Shown: in pieces, positions 41,950 through 51,469 of the stretch
How the letters are laid out: each line of letters begins with the position of its first letter
How positions within the stretch are numbered: the first letter of the stretch is position 1
DNA from: Calothrix sp. NIES-2100
GTDB taxonomy: Bacteria > Cyanobacteriota > Cyanobacteriia > Cyanobacteriales > Nostocaceae
Length of the DNA: 64,000 bases
Assembly (NCBI RefSeq): GCF_002368195.1
Contig: NZ_AP018178.1
Location: 8,134,645-8,198,644, forward strand
Direction of reading: 5' to 3'
The notes under the pieces: model-generated
Database searches by the model: none
Told to the model about the DNA's origin: nothing
The model's input: only the letters and a program-made list of their open reading frames with translations
Position numbers and translations under genes: made by a program

Positions 41950-42909
41950 CTAGCGAACCAAATTCAGTAGCTCTTTGGGAGATGCTAGTAAGTCTATCGC
42001 CACAAAGAAGATTTTATTCTCAGGAGTGAGCAAGAATCTCCATGCCATGTTCATACCCACAGCAGCGCCAAACCAGGGAGTTTGCACTGTACCTGTAACT
42101 TTGATCTGAGTGTAACCATCCTCTGCGGGTTCAGAAACACCTCGCTGTGGTATTAACTTGAGGTTCTGACAATCTTCTCGGAAGAACCGATAGACTGCTT
42201 CCTTACCTGCAATCGGTTTTTGGAAAGGAGGTTGCAATGCACCATCGGGAGTGAATAACTCAATCAAAGCATCAAAGTCGTTGGCATTTAAGTTATCCAT
42301 GTAACTCAATATGATGGGATTATCAATGCCTTCGATAGTGACAGGAGTCCGTTTAGCTTTTTCTTTCGGCGGAGTCACAGGTTCACTAACCTTGGTATAG
42401 CTGCCTAATTTATTAGTATCATACCCCATATCAACTACAGAATTACGCAGAACGGTAATTTGCTGTCCTGCGTCTAGATCCCGAATTGCTTTCAAGACTG
42501 CTGCTGCATTTGCCGATAGTCGATAACCTTCGGGAATGGGAGCCACAATACCCTGCTCCATCCATTCTCCCAGGCGATACCAAAAACCAAGTTTGATGTT
42601 TACAGACCAAATTGCATAGGTGCGACAAATGGGTGTATCAGCACGGTTTGCTAGATCACACATCACCTGAGTTTGTTCCTGGAAAGACATTTGCTTGAGT
42701 TCATTCAAGGTGTTTTCTGCAAATACCATATTTGCAGCGCCAGGAGCAGCAATGGTAATCGTTTTACCCATTTCTAGGTAAGCAAACCAGATGAGCGCTA
42801 GCTGATCTTCGGCACTCAGTTGGTTGAAGCGAGCAATGGTTGCTGGGACTGAATCGGCAGTCAGTGTTTCGGGAAAGATACCGCGAGCTGAATCGATGGT
42901 AAAGGGCAT
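41950..42909 (-). CDS. ocp: Orange carotenoid protein (OCP)
   Basis: 319 residues. The N-terminal helical carotenoid domain (1-165) and C-terminal NTF2-like domain (~195-319) are joined by a linker (EPVTPPKEKAKRTP). Residues for binding and switching are at the expected places: Tyr44, Trp110, Arg155 (salt bridge to an acidic residue at 245/246), Tyr203 and Trp290, the last two being the ketocarotenoid carbonyl partners (Tyr201/Trp288 in Synechocystis). Blue-green light activates OCP to quench phycobilisome excitation. With FRP downstream it is an OCP1-type pair. The long AT-rich region upstream should hold its promoter. Confidence 0.96.
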   Translation of the reverse strand: MPFTIDSARGIFPETLTADSVPATIARFNQLSAEDQLALIWFAYLEMGKTITIAAPGAANMVFAENTLNELKQMSFQEQTQVMCDLANRADTPICRTYAIWSVNIKLGFWYRLGEWMEQGIVAPIPEGYRLSANAAAVLKAIRDLDAGQQITVLRNSVVDMGYDTNKLGSYTKVSEPVTPPKEKAKRTPVTIEGIDNPIILSYMDNLNANDFDALIELFTPDGALQPPFQKPIAGKEAVYRFFREDCQNLKLIPQRGVSEPAEDGYTQIKVTGTVQTPWFGAAVGMNMAWRFLLTPENKIFFVAIDLLASPKELLNLVR

Positions 42910-43232
42910 AGGTTCACCTTAATTAGGAGTTTATTGATGATCAAGCTCAACGCTTAACTGACGTTTACAGCGTTATTTGTGTAAATCTAATTAGTAGTAT
43001 TAACCATTTGTAACGAAAAGTAAAGAAACTTAATAAAATTTTGTATCGGTCTTGACAGCAATTGCAGTGGAAAGCCTACCAGTTATATCTTGTGAGTGAT
43101 TGATCACAAGACAGCATAGGGAGCCAGCACGCCCTTGCGGTTTCCCAACTTGTAGCGACTAGCGTATCAGAAGATCAAAAGAAAGGATTTTCTCGTTTCT
43201 GCATAGACGCAGGAATTATCACTGAATCAGGC

Positions 43233-43284
43233 GGACATGATTGTGAAACCCGGAAATTAAACACAATTCCCGGGTTTTATGTCC
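43233..43284. terminator. Long stem-loop AAACCCGG/CCGGGTTT
   Basis: Inner 8-bp stem (43246-43253 and 43270-43277) and outer GGACAT/ATGTCC pair (43233-43238 and 43279-43284), with TTTT inside the right arm. Possible terminator or a small structured RNA. Confidence 0.5.
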
Positions 43285-43383
43285 AGCTTTCAGTTTTTAC
43301 ATGGTGATGCGATCGCTGCTCCAACATCAACTACCAAGCAATGGCAACTGTAACAATGCAGATAGTCCACTCTCAGCGGTTTG

Positions 43384-43660
43384 TTAAATCTGTTGTTTGC
43401 CAACCCAATTAACTTGCTTATGAACACCAAAGACATCTTCAATGGTATGGTCTTGATCAGAACCCACTTGCGACTGAATTACAATCAAGCACAAATCCTC
43501 TGTCTCTGAGGTATTGCGCAGACATCTCTCTCCCTCTGGATCTACTCGGACAACGCTTCCTTGTAGAGCTTGTATTGTTCTCCAAATCTAGTTTCTAGCA
43601 TTTCTTCCTCTGCTTGAATGCGATAGAAATGCGATCGCAACCTTAAGCTGACAACAAGTA
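43384..43660 (-). pseudogene. Remnant of a cupin C-terminus and of an isoprenylcysteine methyltransferase-like C-terminus
   Basis: Read on the reverse strand, 43384-43592 gives GSVVRVDPEGERCLRNTSET and TIEDVFGVHKQVNW, resembling the C-terminal half of a cupin-domain protein, with a stop codon but no start. In a different frame, ~43575-43660 gives IQAEEEMLETRFGEQYKLY, like the cytoplasmic tail of ICMT-family methyltransferases, ending in TAG. The two overlap in different frames. These look like broken, fused relics rather than an expressed gene. Confidence 0.45.
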
Positions 43661-44082
43661 ATATCATGTCCGTTCAAATACCTGTCATTGCGTAGGCGTT
43701 AGCGCAGCGTAAAGCCTTTGGCATAGCTTCGCTTAGAGCGAGTCTTCTCTCAAGGGGAGACGCTAAGAGCGAACGAGCGTCAGCCTTCCCGTAGGGTACG
43801 AAGTGAAGCAATCGCAGAGAGTCCAAGTGATTGCTACTCTTCTCTACGAGACGCTACGCGAACGAGAAGCCGCTCCGCGTCTACGCTCCACTTCGTTCCG
43901 CTCGCAATGACATATTAAGGGTAATTTGCCGGACATCATATAACAACACCACCGAATTAGCGATCGCTTCACCTGCACCAATTTCCATTACTCACATCTT
44001 GCACCAAAGTATTTATATTGATATAAGTTTATCTCAATAAACATAAATTTTTCTCAATAAAACGAAAAATCAACTTTACCAG

Positions 44083-44100
44083 CCTGCGTAGGCAGGTTTT
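44083..44100 (+). terminator. CCTGC/GCAGG hairpin with TTTTG
   Basis: Stem CCTGC (44083-44087, extended by a G) and GCAGG (44092-44096) followed by TTTTGTTT. A small intrinsic-type terminator with no obvious gene before it. Confidence 0.4.
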
Positions 44101-44198
44101 GTTTGTATAGCTTCACCCTTATAGGGTGTAGATGCAAGATATCAAATTACGAATTTTCTCAGATAACCAGGATGCCGAATGATGCTATATGTGTCATA

Positions 44199-44336
44199 TC
44201 ATCGCTGTATCTTGATAGATGGATTGATTTCCTCCCAAGTCAGTACATGATCTGGATTCGTTTCATCAATCCGATATTCAAGCTTTTGAGTTGTCGTTGT
44301 GAGAGACAATAACTCTACTACGAAACGCCCTACCTC
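44199..44336 (-). pseudogene. Short protein-like fragment, probably a gene remnant
   Basis: The reverse strand encodes about 45 residues (EHEEVGRFVVELLSLTTTTQ, then KLEYRIDETNPDHVLTWEEI to a stop codon) with no start codon and a stop just upstream. The composition is protein-like, but I do not recognise a family. Confidence 0.3.
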
Positions 44337-44389
44337 TTCATGCTCTTATTTTGGCAACGGTATTGAGAATACAACGCTTAAATCTAAAT

Positions 44390-44452
44390 AAAAACTCAAA
44401 AACTGAGTTTTTATAAAAGCCATGCAACAGCCGTTGTTAGGACGGCTGTTGC
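44390..44452. terminator. Two adjacent perfect hairpins
   Basis: AAAAACTCA/TGAGTTTTT (44390-44398, 44404-44412) and GCAACAGCCG/CGGCTGTTGC (44424-44433, 44443-44452), the latter followed by TATTGTTTT. They probably act as bidirectional terminators isolating the kinase gene from the upstream region. Confidence 0.55.
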
Positions 44453-44580
44453 TATTGTTTTGATGAATTTTCACTTGAATTGAATTAAAGAACAGTACCC
44501 GCCTTTCAAGGCGATCGCCACGGGCAAAGCGATCGCGCCATGACAAAAACAGAAGCTAATTAGGCTCTGGGTTCGGCAAG

Positions 44581-44670
44581 CTTATCCTTTAATTTTCGGC
44601 AATCTTTTCCTTTAAGTCACAACTGCGGCCACTTTATCCTTGAAAAACGGCCACTTTATCCTTTAAGTTA
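44581..44670. repeat. Four imperfect direct repeats with core TTATCCTTTAA
   Basis: Cores at 44581 (CTTATCCTTTAA), 44604 (CTTTTCCTTTAA), 44633 (CTTTATCCTTGAA) and 44655 (CTTTATCCTTTAA), at spacings of 23, 29 and 22 bp. The last two are preceded by GGCCA. They resemble the repeated transposase-binding sites at the ends of some transposons, but no transposase is adjacent. Confidence 0.6.
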
Positions 44671-44814
44671 CATATTAGCCCATTAGTGGAATGCTGCATT
44701 GCTTGTAAGTCGTAACAGAAAATCTGTAATAATGGTATAATTTTTTACTTTTACATAGAGAATTGAGTTAATGATTTGGGAATACTAAATCCAAACATTT
44801 TAAAGATTTAGGGT

Positions 44815-47800
44815 ATGACTAGTACTTTTCTGGAGAATATTCCCGGATATAGCATCAGCGAAGAACTCTATAATGGCTCCCGAACCCAAGTTTATCGAGG
44901 TTATCGAGAAGTTGATCAACAACCAGTAGTCGTTAAATTACTAAAAAATCCTTATCCCAGCTTTAACGAACTTTTGTTGTTTCGCAACCAGTACACAATT
45001 GCCAAAAATCTCAACTCCCCTCTGATAGTCAAAACCTACAGTCTAGAACCTTGCCAAAATAGTTATGCACTAGTTATGGAAGACTTTGGGGGGATTTCTC
45101 TTAAGGAGTGGGAAACTAGAGAAACTCAACAATCTTTAGAAGAATTTTTAGTGATAGCGATCGCTGTGTGCAATATCTTAGATTTACTTTATCATGAGCG
45201 CATTATTCATAAAGATATCAAACCCAGCAATATATTAATCAACCCCCAAACCAAACAAGTTAAATTAATCGACTTTAGTATTGCATCATTATTACCCAGA
45301 GAAAACCAAACCCTAGTCAATCCCAACGTTTTAGAAGGAACACTTGCTTATATATCTCCAGAACAAACCGGGAGAATGAATCGAGGAATCGATTATCGCA
45401 CAGATTTTTATTCCCTGGGTGTGACATTCTATGAATTACTCACAGATGAGTTACCATTCCAGTCTCATGATGCGATGGAATTAGTACATTCTCATATTGC
45501 CAAAACAGCACCATTAATACATGAAATTAATCCAGATATCCCTTCAGTTATCTCAAAAATCGTCAGGAAATTGATGGCAAAAAATGCCGAAGATAGGTAT
45601 CAAAGTGCATTAGGATTGAAATTTGATTTAGAAAAATGTTTAATTCAGCTAAAAGAAACTGGTGAGATTCAAAGTTTTGATATTGCTAGTAGGGATCTGT
45701 GCGATCGCTTCATCATTGCTGATAAACTCTACGGGAGAGAAGCCGAAGTTAAAAGTCTCCTTGACGCATTTGATAGAGTTAGTCAGAGTGCCACAGAAAT
45801 TATGCTCATTGCTGGGTTTTCTGGAATTGGGAAAACCGCCGTTGTTAACGAAGTACATAAACCAATTGTACGCCAGCGTGGTTATTTTATCAAAGGCAAA
45901 TATGACCAATTACAACGTAATATTCCCTTCAGCGCCTTTGTGCAAGCCTTCCGAGATTTAGTGGAGCAATTATTAACTGAAAATGATATTCAAATAGAAC
46001 GATGGAAAAATAAAATTTTAGATGCTGTTGGCGAAAATGGACAAGTAATTATTGAAGTTATTCCCGAAATAGAAACAATTATTGGCAAGCAACCACCAGC
46101 AGTAGAATTATCAGGAATTGCTGCCCAAAATCGTTTTAACTTATTATTTCAAAAATTTACCCAAGTCTTTACCAGTGCAGAACAGCCCCTAGTAATATTT
46201 TTAGATGATTTACAATGGGCGGATTCAGCATCATTAAAATTAATGCAGCTATTAATGGCTGATACAGGTCATCTATTCATAATTGGTGCATATCGTGATA
46301 ACGAAGTCAATCCTGGACATCCATTAATGTTGACTTTGAGTGAAATTGCTAAATCACAAGCAACGATGAATACAATTACTTTAGCACCAATAAGTCAATT
46401 ACAAGTCAATAAATTAGTTGCTGAGACACTCAAAGCTTCTGAAGATTTGGTATGGAAACTTTCTGTGTTAATTTATCAAAAAACTCAGGGAAATCCATTT
46501 TTTGCTACCCAGTTTCTCAAAGCATTGCATCAAGATGAACTGATTCAATTTGACTTTGAGTTAGGTTGTTGGCAATGTGACATAGCAGAAGTGACGGCGC
46601 AAGCTGTTACAGATGATGTTGTGGCTTTTATGAGTTTTCAATTGCAAAAACTACCGCCATCAACTCAACAAGTATTGCAGTTAGCTGCTTGTATTGGCAA
46701 TTCTTTTGATTTAGCGACTTTGGCAATTGTTTCACAACAATCTCAAATCGAAACAGCAGCTTGTCTGTGGAAAGCATTACAGGAAGGATTGATTTTACCA
46801 ATTGGTGATGTTTATAAGTTTTATGTTGGGAAAGGAACCCCAGCACCTACATCAGAAAATCAACAGACTGTTACATACAAATTTTTACATGACCGAGTAC
46901 AGCAAGCGGCTTATTCTCTGATTCCCAATGACCAAAAACAGACGACTCATTACGACATCGGACAACTGTTGCTGCAACAGATTTCGCCAGAAGCAAGAGT
47001 TGAGGGTATTTTTGAAATCGTTAATCAATTAAATTATGGAACTTCTTTAATTAACGAACAAACACAAAGAAATGAACTAGCACAACTGAACCTCATTGCC
47101 TGTCGCAAAGCCAGAACTGCTACCGCGTATCAAGCGGCGCAGGAATATGCAGCAGTGGGATTGTCTTTGTTGGGAGAACAAGCTTGGCAACAAAAGTATG
47201 AAATGACCCTCGCTTGGCATGAATTAGCGGCAGAAGTGGCAATGCTAAATGGCGATTTTAAGGCGATGGAACAGTTGATTGATATTGTTACCGAACAGGC
47301 ACATTCGTTACTCGAACAGGTTAATGTTTACCGCATTAGGATTCAAGCCAAGACTTCCCAGCGTCAACTTAGTGAAGTGCTGGAGATCGGCATTCAGATC
47401 CTGCAACAGTTGGGTGTGACTATAACCGCATCACCTACACCCGCAGATATTCAAAAGTCAATCCAAGAAATTAGCGAACTAATTGGCGATCGCCAAATTG
47501 CAGATTTTCTCCACCTACCTGTAATGACGGATGTCAACAAAATCGCCATTACCCAGATTGCCAGTAGCATCATGGCAGCCGCTTACACCTGTGGATCTCT
47601 TTTGTATCCATTACTAGCTACTTTGTTAGTCAAATTATTCTTGCAGTACGGCAATATATCTGTTTCTGCTACTAACTATGCTTGTTACAGCCTCGTTCTC
47701 TGTAATGTGCAGAAAAATATAGATTTAGCTGCTCAATTTGGTCAGTTAGCATTGAATTTGACTGCAAAATTCGATGATAAAGCAACTAAACTGGAAGTAT

Positions 47801-50628
47801 TTTTCCTATTAGGAAGTTATATCCTCCACCGCAAATCTCACCTCAAAGAAATGTTACCCCTTTTGAGTGAGAGTTATACCCTTGGGCTAGAAGTTGGAAA
47901 CCTGGAATACGCTGGATATGCCGTTCACAATTTCTGTTGGATTTCTTCTTGGGGTGGTCAACCCCTTGCTAACTTGGAGCAAGATACACGCACTTACTAC
48001 AATGCTTTAGTACAACTGAAGCAATTGGGAACAGCTAATTACTGTCTCATCTATCGGCAAGTGATTTTAAATTTACTAGGTTTTGCAGAGTATCCTACTA
48101 TTTTATCTGGATCTGCTCTCCAAGAAACAGAATTTCTCCCTCAGCTGCGGTCTGCAAATGATATATGTGGACTATATATTTTTTACTCATATAAGTTGAC
48201 ACTTTGCTTTTTATTTGGAGAAATTGAGCCAGCTAATAATAATGCCCTTGAATGCAGAAACTATTTCATGGCGGGTGCAGGAACAGTTGCCGAACCTGCA
48301 TTTTATTTCTATGATTCTTTAATAGCTCTAGCACAATTAACTCAACTTTCAGGCGAAGTATCAACCGCATTAGAAAGGGTGGCAAAAAACCAAACTCAGT
48401 TGCAGCACTGGGCGCAATATGCACCGATGAACCATCAGCATAAGTTCGATTTGGTAGCGGCGGAAAAATGTCGAGTCTTAGGAAACAAAGTCGAAGCCAG
48501 TGAACTATACGATCGGGCAATATCTGGAGCTAAAGCCAACGAATATATCCAAGAAGAAGCACTTGCTAACGAACTGGCAGCAAAGTTCTACCTAGATTGG
48601 GGTAAACAGCGTATTGCCGGGGAGTACATGGTTGAAGCTTATTATGGTTATGCGCGTTGGGGAGCAAAAGCCAAAGTCACTGACTTAGAAAAACACTATC
48701 CCCAATTACTCGCCCCCATATTACAGCAAAGCCGTTCTGTTATTTCAACTAACGAAACTATCTTCGCCTTGGGGACTGTCACAAAAAGCAGTTCTTCGGC
48801 TTCTAGCAGCAGTATCTCAGAGACTCTAGATTTAAAAGCAATTCTCAAAGCATGTCAGACGATCTCTGGTGAAATCGAACTAGAAAAACTACTTTCATCG
48901 TTACTTTTCATCATCATCGAAAATGCTGGGGCTGATAAATGTGTGTTAATGCTGTTGCGAGACTCGCGCTTGCTAATTCAAGGCTCAATTACCCAGGGAA
49001 CAAACCCAGTGCTATTGCAGAACCTTCAGGTTGAAGAGAGCCAAGACATTCCCCATAAGCTCATTTACAAAGTCAAGCACAGTCAACAGACTGTTGTCTT
49101 ATTAGATGCAATCGCAGATACCACCTTAGCCAATGACCCATACATTATCCATCAACAGCCTCAAAGTATTTTGTGCAGCCCGATTTTGCATCAAGGTAAG
49201 TTGTTGGGTATTTTATATTTAGAAAATAGTTTAATCACAGGGGCATTCACAAGCGATGGCTCCGCCAACGCCAAGGGCGAACGCGTCGAAATACTCAATT
49301 TAATTTGCGCTCAAGCTGCCATTTCTCTAGAAAATGCCCGACTTTATGAATCTGCTCAGGAAAATGCCCAAAAGTTAGAGCAATCTTTTGTCGAATTGAG
49401 CGCCAGTAATTCTCGCTTTCATAACTTGGTAGATAATGTTCCTGGGGTTGTTTATCAATTTAGTGTGTCTGTTGATGGTGAAATATCTCTACCTTACATC
49501 AGTGCAGATTGTTATAAATTATACGAAATTACAGCCGAGCAAGCGATCGCCAATGTGCAGACTCTTCTTGATTTAGTGCATCCAGAAGATGCTGCTACTT
49601 ACCAGCAGTCGATTGCTGACTCAATGCAAACTTTGACTCCTTGGCAATGGACAGGTCGAATTGTCACACCTTCGGGAATTGTTAAGTGGATTCATGGGGA
49701 AGCTCGCATTCAAAAACTTGTTGATGAAACGATTTTGTGGGACGGCTTATTGTTAGAGATTAGCGATCGCAAACAAGCAGAACAAGAACTACAACAAGCC
49801 CAATTACAAATTATCCAAAGTGAAAAAATGTCAGCTTTGGGTAATTTAGTCGCTGGCGTTGCCCATGAAATGAATAATCCTCTTGGTTTTATTGCTGCTA
49901 CTCTCAAACAAACTAGACCCAATTTAGCTGATCTGACTGAACATCTCAAACTCTATCAAGCAGTTCTTGAAAATCCTGGTGATGAAATTCAAGACCATGC
50001 GGAGGAAATTGACTTAGATTTTCTGTTAGAGGACTTACCTAAAACAATCGATGCAATGGTCATGGCGTGTGACAGGTTGAAAAATATTAGCACTAGCTTG
50101 CGGACATTTTCTCGCACTGACAAAGACTACAAAGTACAATTTAATCTCCATGAAGGAATCGACAGCACAATTTTAATTCTCAAGCATCGCCTCAAAGCCA
50201 ACGAAAAACACCCAGCAATTGAAGTAATTACTCACTATGGTGATTTACCTTTAGTCAATTGTTTTCCTGGGCAATTAAATCAGGTGTTTATGAATATTCT
50301 TGCCAATGCTATTGATGCGTTAGAAGAAGCAAATATTGGTAAGAGTTTTGCAGAGATTAAAGCTTATCCTAATCGCATCACAATCACAACATCAATCATA
50401 GAGCATCAATACGTAAAAATATCAATTGTTGATAACGGCAAAGGCATGAGTGCAGAAGTCCAAGAAAAAATATTTGACCATTTATTTACTACGAAGGGAG
50501 TCGGTAAAGGTACGGGATTAGGATTAGCGATCGCCCGTCAAATTGTCGAAGAAAAACACGGTGGTAAAATCACAGTTAATTCTGTTTTGGGCGACGGGAC
50601 AAAGTTTATAATTTCTCTTCCCATATAG
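44815..50628 (+). CDS. Hybrid Ser/Thr kinase-ATPase-GAF-PAS-histidine kinase (HstK-type multidomain kinase)
   Basis: 1937 residues. A Hanks-type kinase domain comes first (~10-275: IHKDIKPSNIL, LIDFSIAS with Ser in place of the usual Gly of DFG, ISPEQTGRMN). An AAA/STAND-like ATPase follows with Walker A GFSGIGKTA (334-342) and Walker B LVIFLDDLQWADS, then a long TPR-like helical region (~700-1310). A GAF domain (~1345-1510), a PAS domain (~1530-1650) and a histidine kinase with His1684 (GVAHEMNNPLGF), NILANAIDAL, VDNGKGMS and GKGTGLGLAIARQ complete it. This architecture is typical of the HstK family in Nostocales. It joins two phospho-signalling modes in one chain. No transmembrane segment was noted. 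Signal and partner unknown. Confidence 0.93.
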   Translation: MTSTFLENIPGYSISEELYNGSRTQVYRGYREVDQQPVVVKLLKNPYPSFNELLLFRNQYTIAKNLNSPLIVKTYSLEPCQNSYALVMEDFGGISLKEWETRETQQSLEEFLVIAIAVCNILDLLYHERIIHKDIKPSNILINPQTKQVKLIDFSIASLLPRENQTLVNPNVLEGTLAYISPEQTGRMNRGIDYRTDFYSLGVTFYELLTDELPFQSHDAMELVHSHIAKTAPLIHEINPDIPSVISKIVRKLMAKNAEDRYQSALGLKFDLEKCLIQLKETGEIQSFDIASRDLCDRFIIADKLYGREAEVKSLLDAFDRVSQSATEIMLIAGFSGIGKTAVVNEVHKPIVRQRGYFIKGKYDQLQRNIPFSAFVQAFRDLVEQLLTENDIQIERWKNKILDAVGENGQVIIEVIPEIETIIGKQPPAVELSGIAAQNRFNLLFQKFTQVFTSAEQPLVIFLDDLQWADSASLKLMQLLMADTGHLFIIGAYRDNEVNPGHPLMLTLSEIAKSQATMNTITLAPISQLQVNKLVAETLKASEDLVWKLSVLIYQKTQGNPFFATQFLKALHQDELIQFDFELGCWQCDIAEVTAQAVTDDVVAFMSFQLQKLPPSTQQVLQLAACIGNSFDLATLAIVSQQSQIETAACLWKALQEGLILPIGDVYKFYVGKGTPAPTSENQQTVTYKFLHDRVQQAAYSLIPNDQKQTTHYDIGQLLLQQISPEARVEGIFEIVNQLNYGTSLINEQTQRNELAQLNLIACRKARTATAYQAAQEYAAVGLSLLGEQAWQQKYEMTLAWHELAAEVAMLNGDFKAMEQLIDIVTEQAHSLLEQVNVYRIRIQAKTSQRQLSEVLEIGIQILQQLGVTITASPTPADIQKSIQEISELIGDRQIADFLHLPVMTDVNKIAITQIASSIMAAAYTCGSLLYPLLATLLVKLFLQYGNISVSATNYACYSLVLCNVQKNIDLAAQFGQLALNLTAKFDDKATKLEVFFLLGSYILHRKSHLKEMLPLLSESYTLGLEVGNLEYAGYAVHNFCWISSWGGQPLANLEQDTRTYYNALVQLKQLGTANYCLIYRQVILNLLGFAEYPTILSGSALQETEFLPQLRSANDICGLYIFYSYKLTLCFLFGEIEPANNNALECRNYFMAGAGTVAEPAFYFYDSLIALAQLTQLSGEVSTALERVAKNQTQLQHWAQYAPMNHQHKFDLVAAEKCRVLGNKVEASELYDRAISGAKANEYIQEEALANELAAKFYLDWGKQRIAGEYMVEAYYGYARWGAKAKVTDLEKHYPQLLAPILQQSRSVISTNETIFALGTVTKSSSSASSSSISETLDLKAILKACQTISGEIELEKLLSSLLFIIIENAGADKCVLMLLRDSRLLIQGSITQGTNPVLLQNLQVEESQDIPHKLIYKVKHSQQTVVLLDAIADTTLANDPYIIHQQPQSILCSPILHQGKLLGILYLENSLITGAFTSDGSANAKGERVEILNLICAQAAISLENARLYESAQENAQKLEQSFVELSASNSRFHNLVDNVPGVVYQFSVSVDGEISLPYISADCYKLYEITAEQAIANVQTLLDLVHPEDAATYQQSIADSMQTLTPWQWTGRIVTPSGIVKWIHGEARIQKLVDETILWDGLLLEISDRKQAEQELQQAQLQIIQSEKMSALGNLVAGVAHEMNNPLGFIAATLKQTRPNLADLTEHLKLYQAVLENPGDEIQDHAEEIDLDFLLEDLPKTIDAMVMACDRLKNISTSLRTFSRTDKDYKVQFNLHEGIDSTILILKHRLKANEKHPAIEVITHYGDLPLVNCFPGQLNQVFMNILANAIDALEEANIGKSFAEIKAYPNRITITTSIIEHQYVKISIVDNGKGMSAEVQEKIFDHLFTTKGVGKGTGLGLAIARQIVEEKHGGKITVNSVLGDGTKFIISLPI

Positions 50629-50982
50629 AACCCATTTCTGCCACTGCTCAATTTACCCGAAGACATTTTAGATGTATTGCGTCAGGGGAAACTGGAAGCA
50701 AGTAAAGCCAAAGCGATCGCACGAGTTAAAGATGAGGAAACCAGAAAACCACTTTTAGAAGATGCGATCGCCTATAATCTTTCACGAACTGAAATCAAGC
50801 GCCAAATCCCACAACTTGAGCAACAGTCAAAGCCAGCAACCTCATCAATAAAAGATTTAGCTGATGAGACATTCCGCCGCTTAAAGAAATCTAAAGTCTG
50901 GGATGACTCCAAGAAACAGGCAAAGGTCGAGAAATTACTGACTCAATTAAAGGCACTAATAGAAGATGACAAGCCAAAGTGA
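50629..50982 (+). pseudogene. ParB-like C-terminal fragment
   Basis: From about 50638, the frame encodes LLNLPEDILDVLRQGKLEAS and KAKAIARVKDEETRKPLLED, matching the helical DNA-binding/KorB-like part of ParB/Spo0J-family proteins (the QGKLxxxxAxAIxxLxD pattern). The N-terminal nuclease/CTPase domain is missing. It is in the same frame as the kinase gene just upstream, separated only by its TAG stop at 50626-50628. A TTG at 50677 could start a 101-aa protein. Probably a 5'-truncated relic; a functional small protein cannot be excluded. Confidence 0.55.
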
Positions 50983-51004
50983 ACTAATGTAGTAATTTTC
51001 TCAA

Positions 51005-51235
51005 CTATTCAATTTGTTGTCTCAGAGATGGGGTCAAAATCATTAGTCCCCTGACAACTTCTTCAGGGGTGGCCGTACCATTGATTACTTTTGGTGTAAT
51101 CGCCATCAATTCTAAAGCTAAATGGGTAGGAATTCCCCTTGCTTCTAATCGCTTCAATTCCAAAATGTCAATACCTGCTGCCAATCCATCTAAATACTCT
51201 TCTACACTCACTCCCAAGTCTTCAATTTCTGACAT
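51005..51235 (-). CDS. Uncharacterised small protein, 76-86 aa
   Basis: MSEIEDLGVSVEEYLDGLAA from ATG 51235 (a frame opens 10 codons earlier at 51265). Mostly helical and acidic, ending with VVRGLMILTPSLRQQIE. No transmembrane segment and no family recognised. It converges with the ParB-like fragment, their ends lying ~20 bp apart. Confidence 0.5.
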   Translation of the reverse strand: MSEIEDLGVSVEEYLDGLAAGIDILELKRLEARGIPTHLALELMAITPKVINGTATPEEVVRGLMILTPSLRQQIE

Positions 51236-51265
51236 AAGCTGATTTTTTGTGTGATTACACTTCAA

Positions 51266-51345
51266 TTGTCTGCTAAAACTTCAGCAGACAACCCGTAATT
51301 GTCCGGTAATGTCCGCCCGATTGTCGAGCGGACAATGATAAAAAA
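51266..51345. repeat. Cluster of inverted repeats with GTCTGCT/ATTGTCCG motifs
   Basis: A perfect 9-bp inverted repeat TTGTCTGCT/AGCAGACAA (51266-51274, 51283-51291) is followed by ATTGTCCG (51298), ATGTCCGC (51309) and GCGGACAAT (51328-51336). The repeated GTC(T/C)GC core in both orientations suggests a transposon end or a set of binding sites. Confidence 0.55.
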
Positions 51346-51469
51346 GTAACCAGATAGTTTGATACTAATGGCAGACAGTATGCAAAACCAAAGCGGAAAT
51401 CTGGCAGACAACACACCAGACATAACCCTACAGTCGGCAATTATTATTTCCCTTGATGATTCTTATATA

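Larger units (their letters stand above)
42910..44814. other. 1.9-kb gene-poor region with repeats, hairpins and decayed gene fragments
   Basis: In order: probable ocp promoter region (42910-43130); a stem-loop at 43233-43284; a decayed cupin/methyltransferase tail (43384-43660); dispersed palindromic repeat units (43685-43915: GAGACGCTACGCGAACG, TTCCCGTAGGGTACG); hairpins at 44083-44096, 44390-44412 and 44424-44452; a short protein-like fragment at 44199-44336; and TTATCCTTTAA-type tandem repeats (44581-44670). The rest is AT-rich. No complete gene was found. Confidence 0.6.
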
